A stretch of 64,000 nucleotides of DNA from Gemmatimonas sp. UBA7669 (GCF_002483225.1 NZ_DLHL01000014.1:3274-67273), one strand, 5' to 3'. Shown: positions 25,009 to 33,596, counted from the first letter of the stretch. Made by a program: numbers and translations. The notes: a model not told the origin generated them from the letters alone.

Positions 25009-28000
25009 CTAGTTGCGCCTCGCCGCACTGTCTGCCCATACGCGCAGCGGTGCATCGGCGCCGCGCCAACTGCGTTGCACCACGCGCCAGTGCACCAGAG
25101 CACTGTCACGCTGACCGGCACCTTCAAAGGCGCGTGCCAGCAGCACGCGTGACGTGGTGAAGTCGGCCACACTCGAGCGCAAATCGAATGGCGCGCGCAG
25201 TGCCCCGCGCGCGACGGGAATGGCCTCGGCATAGCGCCCACGCGCCAACAGCAAGCGCGCGAGATCAGCGTTGAGTCGTGGGAGACCAAACGCTGGCCAG
25301 TACATGGCCTGCTGCAGCGTGACAATGGCGCCGGCGGTGTCGCCGGCAGCGGCCAGTGCCATGCCGCGCGCCCACATGGCGGTGCGAGGATCCCGTCGTG
25401 TTGGCGCGCGCGTGCTCCACGCCTCCGAGGAGTCGGCCCAGCGCTTCGCCACATCGGCGCGCTGCGCGGCTGCGGCCACGCTGGCTGCCACGGCCCAGCG
25501 CTGCACATGGAGGCGAGCGTCCTGACCCGGATCGGCATCGCCCGCGGAGAATCGCGACAGCGAATCCCAGAGTGCCATGGAGCGGTTTCCATCGCCGCGC
25601 TGCTGCCACATGACCGCGCGTCGCCAATCGACCACACGGCCGACATTGTCACCGCGCTGCGCGCGTGGCACGGGACGCAGCCATTCCTGCGCGAGTCGCT
25701 CGGCGTCCGAAAGCCGTCCCTGCAGGTGCCGAAGAATGATGCGCAGGTCCATTACCGAACCCGTCGCAGCACCGCGGCGTGCCGCGTCGTCCAACGCGCG
25801 TTCTGCATCGTCCAGCTGCCCTGCATGCAGATGCACCACCACGGGGAAGAGCACATTGGCTGTTCCACCGTCTCCTGTGAGACGCGTAGCCCGCTGGTTG
25901 GCCTCAATGGCTTCACTCACCCGGTCCATGTGCAGCAGAAATGCGGCCAGCACGGTCCAGGCTCGCGCCGACTCCGGTTGTGCGCCCACCCATTCGCGCG
26001 CCGCCCGTTCCGCCGCACTGGCGCTGTCCAGCGACTGATACGCAAACACCAGCGACTCCATCGCATCACAGGCACGGCAGTACGGCGTGGCACTGCCCGA
26101 CAGCGAATCCAGTGCGAGTACGCGCTTGAGCGACACGATCGCCGCCGGCGAATCGCCGTCCTGCAGGCGTGCCACCGCCTGATAGTACGCGCCGTCGGGT
26201 TCACCGGGATAGCGAATGGCCAGCGTGTCGGCGAGCGCCTGCAACTCGGGACGTGCGGTGGTGAACGCCCAATACGCCGTGATCATGAGCCGGTCGCGAT
26301 CGCTGGCGCCACGGGCAAGGCGCACCACCCGCGCCAGCACTTCGTTGGGCTGGAAGACGCCTCGCAACGCCCGCGTCTGATACAGCTTGAACGCCGCCAT
26401 GGCAAACAGCGAGTCCTCCTTCACCGCTGCCGACAGCAGTTGTTCGGCCGATGCCAGATCACTGCGCGAGAAAGCGCGCAGTCCCTCCTCATAGAATCGG
26501 TACGCCACGAGCGAGCGCGTGGGCATGCTGCTCGAATCACCCGCCAGACTCGGGCGACCGACAGCGCGCGCCAGTTCAGTGGTGGCCGAGGTCACCAGCG
26601 CAAAGAGATCATCGCCCTCAAAGCGCCACGCGCCGACAATGGCACCATTGTCCACCGACACGCGGCGCAGATCGAGCAGCATGCGTCCGTTGCCGAGGGG
26701 TTGAATGCCGCCCTCCAGCAGATCGGTTGCCCCCGCTTGATGCGCCGCTTCCCGCGAGACGTCGCGCGATTCACTGCCGCCAATGCGCGCATGGATCTCC
26801 AGCATGCGTGCGTTGCTCAGCACCTGCAGACCGTCAATGCGCGCCAGCGAGGTGGCCAGCAGATCGGTGAGTGCGCCGGCCGGTGCCGCCGGCTGCTCGC
26901 GGAAGTCCATGATGCGACCCACGGCAAAGAGTCGCAGCGAGTCGGCGGCTACTCCACTGCGCCGATGATGCAAATAGTCACGTACCTGAAACGCCGCTGC
27001 CACGACAGCAACCATGAGCACCACCAGCAACGCCAGCGAGCCACGACTGATGGCGAAGCTGCTCGCGCGCCATCCCTGGGAAGGAAGCGAGGCGTATTCG
27101 TTCGGTTGCGCTTCCGTGGGTCCAGCGACTGCGGTATCGGCAATGGTAGTATCAGGCCCCGACCCCGACCCCGACCCCGACTCCGACTCCGACTGCAGTA
27201 CCTGCTCCTTGGCACCCGACACCACGGCTTCCGGCGCAATGGCTTCCTGCTGTTCGGCTATCGCAGTTTGCTTTTCTTTGAGTTGCTTTGCGTACGCCAC
27301 CACCTCCCGATCCGGCGGCAGCTCCAACTCATCCTGGATGAGCGCCTCGTGAATGGCCGCCTGACGAATGGCCGTTGTCACATCGCCGTGCGCCACCAGG
27401 GCACGCATGAGCGCGAGCGTCGCACGTGAGTCGAGCGGATCCACCGCGGCCGCCTTGCGTCGCCACTGCACCGCATCGCCCGTACGCCCTGCACGCTCGG
27501 CTGCCTCTGACAACGCTTCCAGCGCGCGCAGATAGTCCCGCTCGAGAACCCGTCGCTCTTCTTCGGCCCAGCGCTCGAACGCCGGCGCACCGGCGAGATG
27601 AAACCCGCCGAGAAAGGGGCCCGTGTACAACGCCACCGCGTCGGCATGACGTCCCTGCTTCAGGTGCTCCGCGAACAGTCCCACGTCGTGCGGCAGCAAC
27701 TCGCCATCGAGCTTGAGATCCTGCGTGCCGGTGATGACTGACTCGTCGCCGAGATCACGGCGCAGCGCATACAGCGCCTGCGCGAGCGCCTTGCGCCGAC
27801 GCTCCTCGTCGGCTTCATCGGGCCAGAACAATTGCAGCAAACGGGTGCGCGACACGCCGCGGTCGCCCGCACGCGCCAGCACTGCCAGCAACGCCAGCCG
27901 CCGCTGCTGCGTGGCCGCGCCGCGCACCTCGCCTTCGTCGGATACCACGGCGCATCCGCCGAACGTGATGAATCGATACATGCCAATGGGTGGACGGGAG

Positions 28001-28110
28001 GTCGGGTGCTCGATGGCCCGACGGCTGTCCCATTCTCGTCTGGCGAACGCGGCAACGGAAGTCACCAGACCGGATGATTCCACCAGCACCTCGTGGGCCA
28101 CGTCATTCAT
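25009..28110 (-). CDS. BTAD (SARP-like) transcriptional regulator with membrane anchor and TPR domain
   Basis: 1033 residues from ATG 28110, which overlaps the upstream stop by four bases. ATG 27981 (MYRFITFGG) is an alternative that fits the usual domain start. Residues of about 65-135 form a winged-helix OmpR-like DNA-binding domain (VSRTRLLQLFWPDEADEERR). About 143-285 is the BTAD helical domain (FLGGFHLAGAPAFERWAEEE). A low-complexity SESESGSGSGSG (307-318) is followed by one membrane helix (about 357-374), a TolB/FlgO-like region (LTDLLATSLARIDGLQVLS) and long TPR arrays to the end. SARPs bind direct repeats near -35 boxes. The membrane-tethered form suggests envelope sensing. It is the last gene of an operon with a surface protein and a globin. 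Confidence 0.85.
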   Translation of the reverse strand: MNDVAHEVLVESSGLVTSVAAFARREWDSRRAIEHPTSRPPIGMYRFITFGGCAVVSDEGEVRGAATQQRRLALLAVLARAGDRGVSRTRLLQLFWPDEADEERRRKALAQALYALRRDLGDESVITGTQDLKLDGELLPHDVGLFAEHLKQGRHADAVALYTGPFLGGFHLAGAPAFERWAEEERRVLERDYLRALEALSEAAERAGRTGDAVQWRRKAAAVDPLDSRATLALMRALVAHGDVTTAIRQAAIHEALIQDELELPPDREVVAYAKQLKEKQTAIAEQQEAIAPEAVVSGAKEQVLQSESESGSGSGSGPDTTIADTAVAGPTEAQPNEYASLPSQGWRASSFAISRGSLALLVVLMVAVVAAAFQVRDYLHHRRSGVAADSLRLFAVGRIMDFREQPAAPAGALTDLLATSLARIDGLQVLSNARMLEIHARIGGSESRDVSREAAHQAGATDLLEGGIQPLGNGRMLLDLRRVSVDNGAIVGAWRFEGDDLFALVTSATTELARAVGRPSLAGDSSSMPTRSLVAYRFYEEGLRAFSRSDLASAEQLLSAAVKEDSLFAMAAFKLYQTRALRGVFQPNEVLARVVRLARGASDRDRLMITAYWAFTTARPELQALADTLAIRYPGEPDGAYYQAVARLQDGDSPAAIVSLKRVLALDSLSGSATPYCRACDAMESLVFAYQSLDSASAAERAAREWVGAQPESARAWTVLAAFLLHMDRVSEAIEANQRATRLTGDGGTANVLFPVVVHLHAGQLDDAERALDDAARRGAATGSVMDLRIILRHLQGRLSDAERLAQEWLRPVPRAQRGDNVGRVVDWRRAVMWQQRGDGNRSMALWDSLSRFSAGDADPGQDARLHVQRWAVAASVAAAAQRADVAKRWADSSEAWSTRAPTRRDPRTAMWARGMALAAAGDTAGAIVTLQQAMYWPAFGLPRLNADLARLLLARGRYAEAIPVARGALRAPFDLRSSVADFTTSRVLLARAFEGAGQRDSALVHWRVVQRSWRGADAPLRVWADSAARRN
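27157..27189 (-). repeat. Hexanucleotide repeat inside the BTAD regulator gene
   Basis: Plus-strand units of CCCGAC, shading into TCCGAC, encode Ser-Glu/Ser-Gly dipeptides on the minus strand. The same GGGTCG-type unit occurs at 19092-19116 in the dipeptidase gene. Confidence 0.7.
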
Positions 28111-28559
28111 TCGGCCGCGGGACTCCGCGGGGCGTCCCGCGCCACCCGCGGCCAAACCCGTTGCAACAACGCCGCGCGCACCTCCATCGCGCCCAGTACC
28201 GCGGGCGGCGTGCGCTCGGGCAGTACGTCACGACAGGCCCAGCCCAGCGCCTCCATGGCCAGTCGCTGCGTGGCCTCGTCCACCCCGCTGGCCTGACCCC
28301 AGCGTGCGATGCCCACCGCCAGCGCCACACACATCGGGTCTTCAGGCTCGGCGCGAAGCAGCGTTACCAGCTTGTCGAACCAGGCCTGCCACCAGAGTTC
28401 GTCCTGCGGCAGCGCCACCGGCCGCACCAGCACGTCCTGCAGGGCCCACATGCGCGCACTGAACGCCGCGCACATGGGACCCGACAGGCTGTCCAGCCCT
28501 TCGCAGAGCCATTCACATTGGGCTTGAATGGACGACGTGGCATCGAGCTCCGCAGACAT
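28107..28559 (-). CDS. Hypothetical helical protein between globin and regulator
   Basis: 150 residues from ATG 28559, one base after the globin stop (TGAGATG). Trp-rich and helical: QCEWLCEGLDSLSGPMCAAF, DELWWQAWFDKLVTLLRAEP and MCVALAVGIARWGQASGVDE. There is no signal, no clear membrane segment and no family I know. Four Cys and eight Trp residues are notable for its size. Coupling to the globin on one side and the BTAD regulator on the other (ATGA at 28107-28110) suggests a partner of one of them, for instance between haem-based sensing and regulation. The upstream extension of the frame overlaps the globin gene and is rejected. Confidence 0.6.
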   Translation of the reverse strand: MSAELDATSSIQAQCEWLCEGLDSLSGPMCAAFSARMWALQDVLVRPVALPQDELWWQAWFDKLVTLLRAEPEDPMCVALAVGIARWGQASGVDEATQRLAMEALGWACRDVLPERTPPAVLGAMEVRAALLQRVWPRVARDAPRSPAAE

Positions 28560-28560
28560 C

Positions 28561-28995
28561 TCAGGCCACACGGGCCGAATTGCCCGCTGCATCGCCCGCT
28601 GCCACCATGACGCCGGCCAGCGTTGTGTAGGCCGCTGCCCAGGCTTCACGCGCCGCTGGCGTGAAGTGCGCACCCAGCACCTCGGCAAAGGTCTCGAGCA
28701 GCGCCTGACCCACCACGTCGTAGTGCCAAGCCTCCACCCCGTATCCCGCGTGTCGCGCACCCAGCGCCTCGAGTGCGGGCACCAAACGTGGCAGCTCATC
28801 GAGACTCTTCACCACCACGGCCAGGGTCTGGCCAAGCTTTTCCGCCTGACCCGACAGGTCTCCGGCCGGAAACAGGGGCCGCAGGGCCGGGGCCAACGTG
28901 AACAATCGGTCGTAGAACAGCGGGGCCACCGCATCGGTGGTGGCCCCCATCAGGTTCCAGGTCGACCGGATCGTGGCGATCTGGTCGGCGGTCAT
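28561..28995 (-). CDS. Single-domain bacterial globin
   Basis: 144 residues. The globin domain resembles the haem domain of flavohaemoglobin: STWNLMGATTDAVAPLFYDR, then LFTLAPALRPLFP. The proximal His is His82 in GARHAGYGVE, the likely B10 Tyr is Tyr28, and the likely E7 Gln is Gln50. Tyr-B10 with Gln-E7 is the set seen in NO dioxygenases and oxygen-binding bacterial globins. There is no reductase domain, so an external reductase would be needed. The ATG overlaps the stop of the surface protein gene by one base (TGATG). A cytoplasmic haem protein in this operon may sense O2 or NO. Confidence 0.88.
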   Translation of the reverse strand: MTADQIATIRSTWNLMGATTDAVAPLFYDRLFTLAPALRPLFPAGDLSGQAEKLGQTLAVVVKSLDELPRLVPALEALGARHAGYGVEAWHYDVVGQALLETFAEVLGAHFTPAAREAWAAAYTTLAGVMVAAGDAAGNSARVA

Positions 28996-30476
28996 CAGCG
29001 TTCCTTGTTGGTCGGCGTGAGACGCGCCACCAGCGACTCCAGCTGCGCCAACCGCTCGGCCATCTGCGCATTCTCCGCCCGCAGCGCCTGCGTCTCCGCC
29101 TTGAGCTGCTTCGTCCGGGTCTCGAGCGCCTTCACACCCGCCATGGCGACGCCATCGATATCCACCGTGCCAATGGCCGTTTCACTGTCGCCGAGACCAA
29201 ACGCCTTACGGAAGGCCTGCGCCGTGGGGCCCATGTGCCGCACCGTGCTGTCCTCGGCCGTGTAGCGCCAGGTGTAGACAGGCAGCGACGCCAGCTTGCT
29301 CAGCACCTGCTCGCCGTCGACGGCACGGAAGTCGGACTTCTTGGTGGAATCGGAGGTGTTCGTCCAAGTGCCGCCGGTGCTGAGGTAGGCGCCGGTGCCG
29401 GTGTCGAGATAGCGACCAATGGGATTTGCGCCTGTCGGCGTGCCAGTTCCGAAGAAGATACGATCGGCTCGTACAACAAAATGTCCATTCTGTCGCGCAA
29501 ACACAGGTGCACCGTCGCCGTACCCTGCGTCGATGACCACCGAGCTCGTGAAATTGTTGGTGTGGGCGAAACGACCGATCGCCACGCTGTGGTCACCCGA
29601 TGCCACGCCTCGAATGCCAACCGAAAACTGACCAGACGCCAACCCGCCGAGTGAAATCCCATAAAGGCCGGTGGCGTCCCCGCTCAGGGAAATTGCGCCG
29701 GTGCCGCTGGCCGTGCCTTTCAGTGCCATGCTGCTCGGACCGGTCGCAGTGCCGTCGATGGTTATGGACTTTTCGCCTGAGGCCACCCCAGTCCCAAGAG
29801 CCAGTGAGTTGTCGCCCGTCGCTTGCGCGGTATTCCCCATGGCGATTGAGTTCACGCCGCTCGCCAGTGTCTCTACGCCGATGGAGGTCGCATAGCCGTT
29901 GGTGGCTTTCGCTACAGTCCCGGCCGCGAATGACGCATACCCTGAGGCTTCCGACTGATCACCAAAGGCCGTCGAGAAGGAGCCAATCTTGTTGTAAGCC
30001 CAGCCGCCAATGGTGTTCATGCCGGCGCGGAATGCGCCACGCTCACCAAGCCAGACGAGACCAGTTGATGAACCCGAGAATGTCGGGAGTGGCGTCGCTG
30101 CGCCGCCGTACTGAGACAGCACCGTGAACCCCTGCGCGCTCCGGTTCCCATTGGCCAGCAGATACTGCGTGTGATCATCATTGCCCAAACCCGTCAGCGC
30201 CCCGTGGGCGCTCACGCCAGCACCGCCGCCACCGCCCGCGCCATCCGTCCAGCTGAACGCCACATGCGTGGGCTGCAGGCAATTCTGCGGCGTGCTCGGC
30301 GCCTTGATGCGATACACCGTGCCCGACGCCGGCACGTAGCAGGCATGGAAGACCGTCTGTGCGCCGGCCGACTGCGGCGCGCCGAGCGTCACGGCCAGGG
30401 CGGCAGTCGCCGCGGCGAGGGTGGAAAGGAAGGGCCCGCGTCGGCGCGGGGCTGCAGGGATATGCGAAGCAGACAT
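28995..30476 (-). CDS. Secreted YadA-head-like repeat protein with C-terminal S74 chaperone domain
   Basis: 493 residues from ATG 30476; the frame opens at 30575. Signal peptide ALAVTLGAPQSAGAQ. A short Cys pair domain (HACYVPASGTVYRIKAPSTP and NCLQPTH) and a Gly-rich linker come next. About 12 head-type repeats of 14-16 residues follow, with the S-x-A-x-G pattern (SEASGYASFAAGT, ATSIGVETLASGVNSIAMG). The C-terminal part begins NTSDSTKKSDFRAVDGEQVL and matches the peptidase S74/endosialidase chaperone, which trimerises fibres and cleaves itself at the Ser of the S-D pair. A coiled coil (KQLKAETQALRAENAQMAER) ends the protein. It likely forms a trimeric surface fibre. It leads the operon. Confidence 0.85.
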   Translation of the reverse strand: MSASHIPAAPRRRGPFLSTLAAATAALAVTLGAPQSAGAQTVFHACYVPASGTVYRIKAPSTPQNCLQPTHVAFSWTDGAGGGGGAGVSAHGALTGLGNDDHTQYLLANGNRSAQGFTVLSQYGGAATPLPTFSGSSTGLVWLGERGAFRAGMNTIGGWAYNKIGSFSTAFGDQSEASGYASFAAGTVAKATNGYATSIGVETLASGVNSIAMGNTAQATGDNSLALGTGVASGEKSITIDGTATGPSSMALKGTASGTGAISLSGDATGLYGISLGGLASGQFSVGIRGVASGDHSVAIGRFAHTNNFTSSVVIDAGYGDGAPVFARQNGHFVVRADRIFFGTGTPTGANPIGRYLDTGTGAYLSTGGTWTNTSDSTKKSDFRAVDGEQVLSKLASLPVYTWRYTAEDSTVRHMGPTAQAFRKAFGLGDSETAIGTVDIDGVAMAGVKALETRTKQLKAETQALRAENAQMAERLAQLESLVARLTPTNKER

Positions 30477-30559
30477 GCGTGAGGTCCTGAGAAAGGGTTG
30501 TCGGCGCGGCCGTCGTGGCCGAGTGGACGCTGACAAGGTCGAAAGCCCGCTCGCCTGCC

Positions 30560-30601
30560 CATCACTTGCGGTCAAATCGCCCGGGTGACCCGCAGGTGAT
30601 G
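30560..30601. repeat. Imperfect inverted repeat in the divergent promoter region
   Basis: CATCACTTGCGGTCA (30560-30574) pairs with TGACCCGCAGGTGATG (30586-30601) with one mismatch and one bulge. It overlaps the 11-bp direct repeats. Confidence 0.5.
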
Positions 30602-30611
30602 CGCAGGTGAT
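30580..30611 (+). promoter_or_regulatory. Direct repeats at 11-bp period, possible BTAD-regulator binding site
   Basis: CGCAGGTGAT occurs at 30591-30600 and 30602-30611, exactly 11 bp apart. A related CCCGGGTGAC at 30580-30589 keeps the same period (7 of 10 bases). SARP-family regulators typically bind short direct repeats at 11-bp period, and the operon starting at 30476 encodes one. The binding is inferred. Confidence 0.45.
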
Positions 30612-30726
30612 CGCCCAGCGACCCCCCTTTCGACCTTATGGGCGTGCTCGTGAGCGCCAGACCGTCCCGGTCCCGCCGCGCGCGCATTCCGATCACGTCA
30701 CCCCATACAGCTCGAGGGCTGCTTCC

Positions 30727-31176
30727 ATGTCTTCCCCGCATTCCGGCGACGCCGCCGATTTCACTCCCCACACCGCACAACACCTTCAGAACCGCCGTTG
30801 GGCCGTGGCCCTGCTGCTCGTTTCCTCGGCGCTGGCCGCCTGCAGCGACAGCAACCCCACGGCTCCCGATGCATCAGTCGAATTGACCGATCACGCGCAC
30901 AGCCAGGTTGCCACGAGCCTGGTGCCGGTGGTCGACGATGCAGCCGAACGGCTGCTCCTCGGCGAGCCGACCGAGTCGCCGCTGCGCTCGGCACTCGAAA
31001 CGCTGCGGTCGGCGCTGGCCGCGCAGAAAGTAGACGCGGCCCTGCGCGCGGTGGCCGACGCCCAGTTGGCGCTCGAGTTCTCGCGTGCGGCACAGTCCAT
31101 GGATGCCGCTGATCGCGACGCCCTGGTGCTGCAACTGGGCGTGGTGCACGCGCAGTTGGCGGCCGAGGCGCGCTGA
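30727..31176 (+). CDS. Small hypothetical lipoprotein
   Basis: 149 residues from ATG 30727, which has GAGGG 9 bases upstream. A cytoplasmic lead of about 20 residues precedes the signal WAVALLLVSSALAACSDSNP, with lipobox LAAC. The mature part is mostly alpha-helical (DDAAERLLLGEPTESPLRSA, LETLRSALAAQKVDAALRAV) with Ala-rich heptad-like spacing. I recognise no family. It ends 2 bp before the PEP-CTERM chimera, so both genes are probably co-transcribed. Confidence 0.65.
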   Translation: MSSPHSGDAADFTPHTAQHLQNRRWAVALLLVSSALAACSDSNPTAPDASVELTDHAHSQVATSLVPVVDDAAERLLLGEPTESPLRSALETLRSALAAQKVDAALRAVADAQLALEFSRAAQSMDAADRDALVLQLGVVHAQLAAEAR

Positions 31177-31178
31177 GC

Positions 31179-33545
31179 ATGCGTGTCGTCTTCCAGGCTC
31201 TGGTCGGCCGGGCCTTCACAGGCGCGCTGCGCCTGTGGGGGCTGGCCGGCCTCGGCGTCGCGCTGGCCAATCCGCTGACGGCGGGTGGCAATGTGGACGC
31301 GCAGACCATCACCCGCGACTTCAGTGTGTGCTTCACGAGTGGCGTGCAGTCCTGCACGCTGCTCACGCTCGCCACCACGGCCTTCTATATAGATGGCAGC
31401 ACGCGCATCGGGACGGCGGTGGACGTGTATGTGAAGCACAATGAAGGCGCAGCACCGGATGCGGCGGCGGTGAGTGCGCTCACCGGCTTCTACTTCGCGT
31501 ATGCCGGCGCCAGCGTCACACCGGTGGGCGGCGCCGATGTCTCCGACGAATCGGGTCTGGTCACGCCGCTCATCCTGCCCGAGGGCGACTACTCATCGCC
31601 CTTTCCACTCAATGCCGGCGGCTGGTCACAGTTGGCACGCAGCAGCACCAGCACGTCCGCTTCGCCCAGCTTCGACAACTACCTGTCGTTCAGCAACACG
31701 CTCACCGCGTATGACGAGCTGACGGGGCGCGTGAACACGCAGTACATCGGTGGCTGCGGCGCTGCGGCGGGTAGCGGCGCATTGGATGCGGTGTACACCA
31801 CCGAGCTCTGGACCTGCGGTGAGGGCAACTACTGGTTCACCACCTTCACCGAGGCCTGGTTCGATGCCGACCTCGTGAACACGGTGGGCGTGAGCACCTA
31901 CGCGCTGTTTGACGGCGCGGACTACGGTGTCGCGGCCTTCTGTGATCGCTATCTCGACACCAACACCAGCTTCGGTGATGCCGATGGCAGCTTCACCAAC
32001 CTTGGTGACGTGTGTGCATCCAGCAATACCGGCGGCGACAATGGTGGTGGTGACAACGGCGGTGGTGACAACGGCGGTGGCGACAACGGTGGCGGCGACA
32101 ACGGTGGCGGCGACAACGGCGGCGGCAACAACGGCGGTGGTACGCCGGTGCCCGAGCCCTCGTCGCTGTGGATGCTGCTGACTGCCGTGGTCATGATGCT
32201 CGGATCGCGCGCGCGTGTACTCGAGGCGCAGGCGCCATCCTGTGCACTCGTGCCGCGCATCATGCAGGCCGCGCGCATCCACCTCAAGGACAGCGCCCGC
32301 GTGCTGAAGGTCGATGAAGTGCCTGTGCCCACGCCTGCCGCCAAGCAGGTGCTGGTGCGTGTGCACGCGGCCAGTGTGAATCCGGTGGACTGGAAGCTGC
32401 AGGACGGCGGTGACCTGCCGCTGCTCTCCATTCCCGGCGGCGATTTTGCCGGAGTGGTTGTTGCCGTGGGCTCAGGCGTGACCGGCTATCGCTGCGGTGA
32501 TGCGGTGGCCGGTACCGTGGACCAGGGCGCGCAGGGCGGCAGCTACGCCGAGTACGTGGTGGCGCCGCTCGAGGCCCTCGTGCGCAAGCCCGAGCGATTC
32601 AGCATGCAGGAGGCGGCCGCCTATCCCACGGTGGCCATTGCCGCGTGGCGCTTTCTCATTGCCGGCGCCCAGGTGCAGCGTGGCGAGCGGGTGCTGGTGC
32701 ACGGCGCCGCCGGTGGTGTGGGCTCCATGGTGGTGCAGATGGCCAAGGCACGCGGCGCGTATGTCATCGGTACGGCCTCCGCGCGCAATCACGCCTATCT
32801 GCGCTCCTTGGGCGCCGATTCGCTCATTGACTACAGCACCACGCCGTTCGAAACCGTCGTGCGCAATGTGGACGTGGTCGTCGACGCGGTGGGCGGCGAA
32901 ACGCTGGCGCGTTCCTACGGGGTGCTGCGCAAGGGCGGGCGTCTCGTGTCACCCGGCGGCGCGGTGGACATGGCGCGCTGCACAGCGGCCGGCATTGTAT
33001 GTCCGGCGCGCGCGCCCTGGGATGTGCAACGCGGACTCGATTACGCTGCGCCCCTCATTGCCGCGCAGCAACTTCGCGTGCACGTGGACAGCGCCTACAC
33101 GCTCGCCAGTATCATGGCCGCGCAGCAGCACAGCCGCAGCGGGCGCACGCGGGGCAAGGTGGTGGTGGACATGAACGCCGACGCGCACGCCGCAGCCATG
33201 CAGCCATTGGCCGCATATCTCGAGGGCCACGCCACCGGGAGCCGCAGCGCCTTCGAACGCGCCTTTGCGGCCGACGCCATGCTGGTGGGCATCAAGGACG
33301 GGCAGTACCGCCAGTGGCCCGCCAGCGAATACGTGCGCATCTCGTCGTCCGGACGCGCGCCGGCTGACGAGGCCCAGCGCCGGCGGCGTGTGGAGAGCCT
33401 GCGGGTGACGGGCACGGTGGCCACGGCCGTCCTCCGTCTCGAGTATCCGGACATGCTGGCCTGGGACCACATGACGCTCATTTCCCAGGGCGGCGAATGG
33501 CGCATTGCCGTCAAGGCGTACGACGCGCAGACTCCGGGGCGCTGA
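31179..33545 (+). CDS. Chimera: PEP-CTERM surface protein fused to a zinc-independent MDR oxidoreductase and an NTF2-like domain
   Basis: 788 residues in one frame. Signal peptide to about 41 (LAGLGVALANPLTAGGNVDA). Residues 42-283 are a beta-rich, Cys-containing domain of unknown family. Residues 284-322 are (GGGDN)n repeats. A PEP-CTERM-like sorting signal follows: VPEP at 324-327, a hydrophobic run LWMLLTAVVMMLG, then SRAR. This signal normally ends a protein. Here the frame continues: Met362 starts a quinone-oxidoreductase-like domain (ARVLKVDEVPVPTPAAKQVL, VHAASVNPVDWKLQ, and the nucleotide loop VHGAAGGVGSMVVQMAKARG). About 675-788 is an NTF2/lumazine-binding-like domain (MTLISQGGEWRIAVKAYDA). 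It may be a true fusion, or two genes joined by loss of a stop, with ATG 32262 as an internal start. Confidence 0.75.
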   Translation: MRVVFQALVGRAFTGALRLWGLAGLGVALANPLTAGGNVDAQTITRDFSVCFTSGVQSCTLLTLATTAFYIDGSTRIGTAVDVYVKHNEGAAPDAAAVSALTGFYFAYAGASVTPVGGADVSDESGLVTPLILPEGDYSSPFPLNAGGWSQLARSSTSTSASPSFDNYLSFSNTLTAYDELTGRVNTQYIGGCGAAAGSGALDAVYTTELWTCGEGNYWFTTFTEAWFDADLVNTVGVSTYALFDGADYGVAAFCDRYLDTNTSFGDADGSFTNLGDVCASSNTGGDNGGGDNGGGDNGGGDNGGGDNGGGDNGGGNNGGGTPVPEPSSLWMLLTAVVMMLGSRARVLEAQAPSCALVPRIMQAARIHLKDSARVLKVDEVPVPTPAAKQVLVRVHAASVNPVDWKLQDGGDLPLLSIPGGDFAGVVVAVGSGVTGYRCGDAVAGTVDQGAQGGSYAEYVVAPLEALVRKPERFSMQEAAAYPTVAIAAWRFLIAGAQVQRGERVLVHGAAGGVGSMVVQMAKARGAYVIGTASARNHAYLRSLGADSLIDYSTTPFETVVRNVDVVVDAVGGETLARSYGVLRKGGRLVSPGGAVDMARCTAAGIVCPARAPWDVQRGLDYAAPLIAAQQLRVHVDSAYTLASIMAAQQHSRSGRTRGKVVVDMNADAHAAAMQPLAAYLEGHATGSRSAFERAFAADAMLVGIKDGQYRQWPASEYVRISSSGRAPADEAQRRRRVESLRVTGTVATAVLRLEYPDMLAWDHMTLISQGGEWRIAVKAYDAQTPGR
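32031..32141 (+). repeat. 15-bp tandem repeat encoding Gly-Gly-Gly-Asp-Asn
   Basis: About seven units of GGYGGYGACAAYGGY-type sequence. The encoded linker precedes the PEP-CTERM signal. Such a tract can change length by slippage without breaking the frame. Confidence 0.9.
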
Positions 33546-33565
33546 TCGCACGGCTTCGCGTGCGA
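33546..33565 (+). terminator. Hairpin directly after the chimera gene
   Basis: TCGCACG (33546-33552) pairs with CGTGCGA (33559-33565) around GCTTCG. It begins at the base after the stop codon. No U-run. Confidence 0.55.
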
Positions 33566-33596
33566 CCGGCCTGCCACCCTCTATCGCACGCTGCCC

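Noticed and set aside
25507..27429. 640-codon open frame on the plus strand
   Set aside because: Antisense to the BTAD regulator, whose domains are clear. The composition is typical of an out-of-frame shadow.
32031..32141. Tandem repeats that might be a CRISPR-like array
   Set aside because: Units are contiguous 15-bp coding repeats without spacers, encoding a Gly/Asn/Asp linker in frame.
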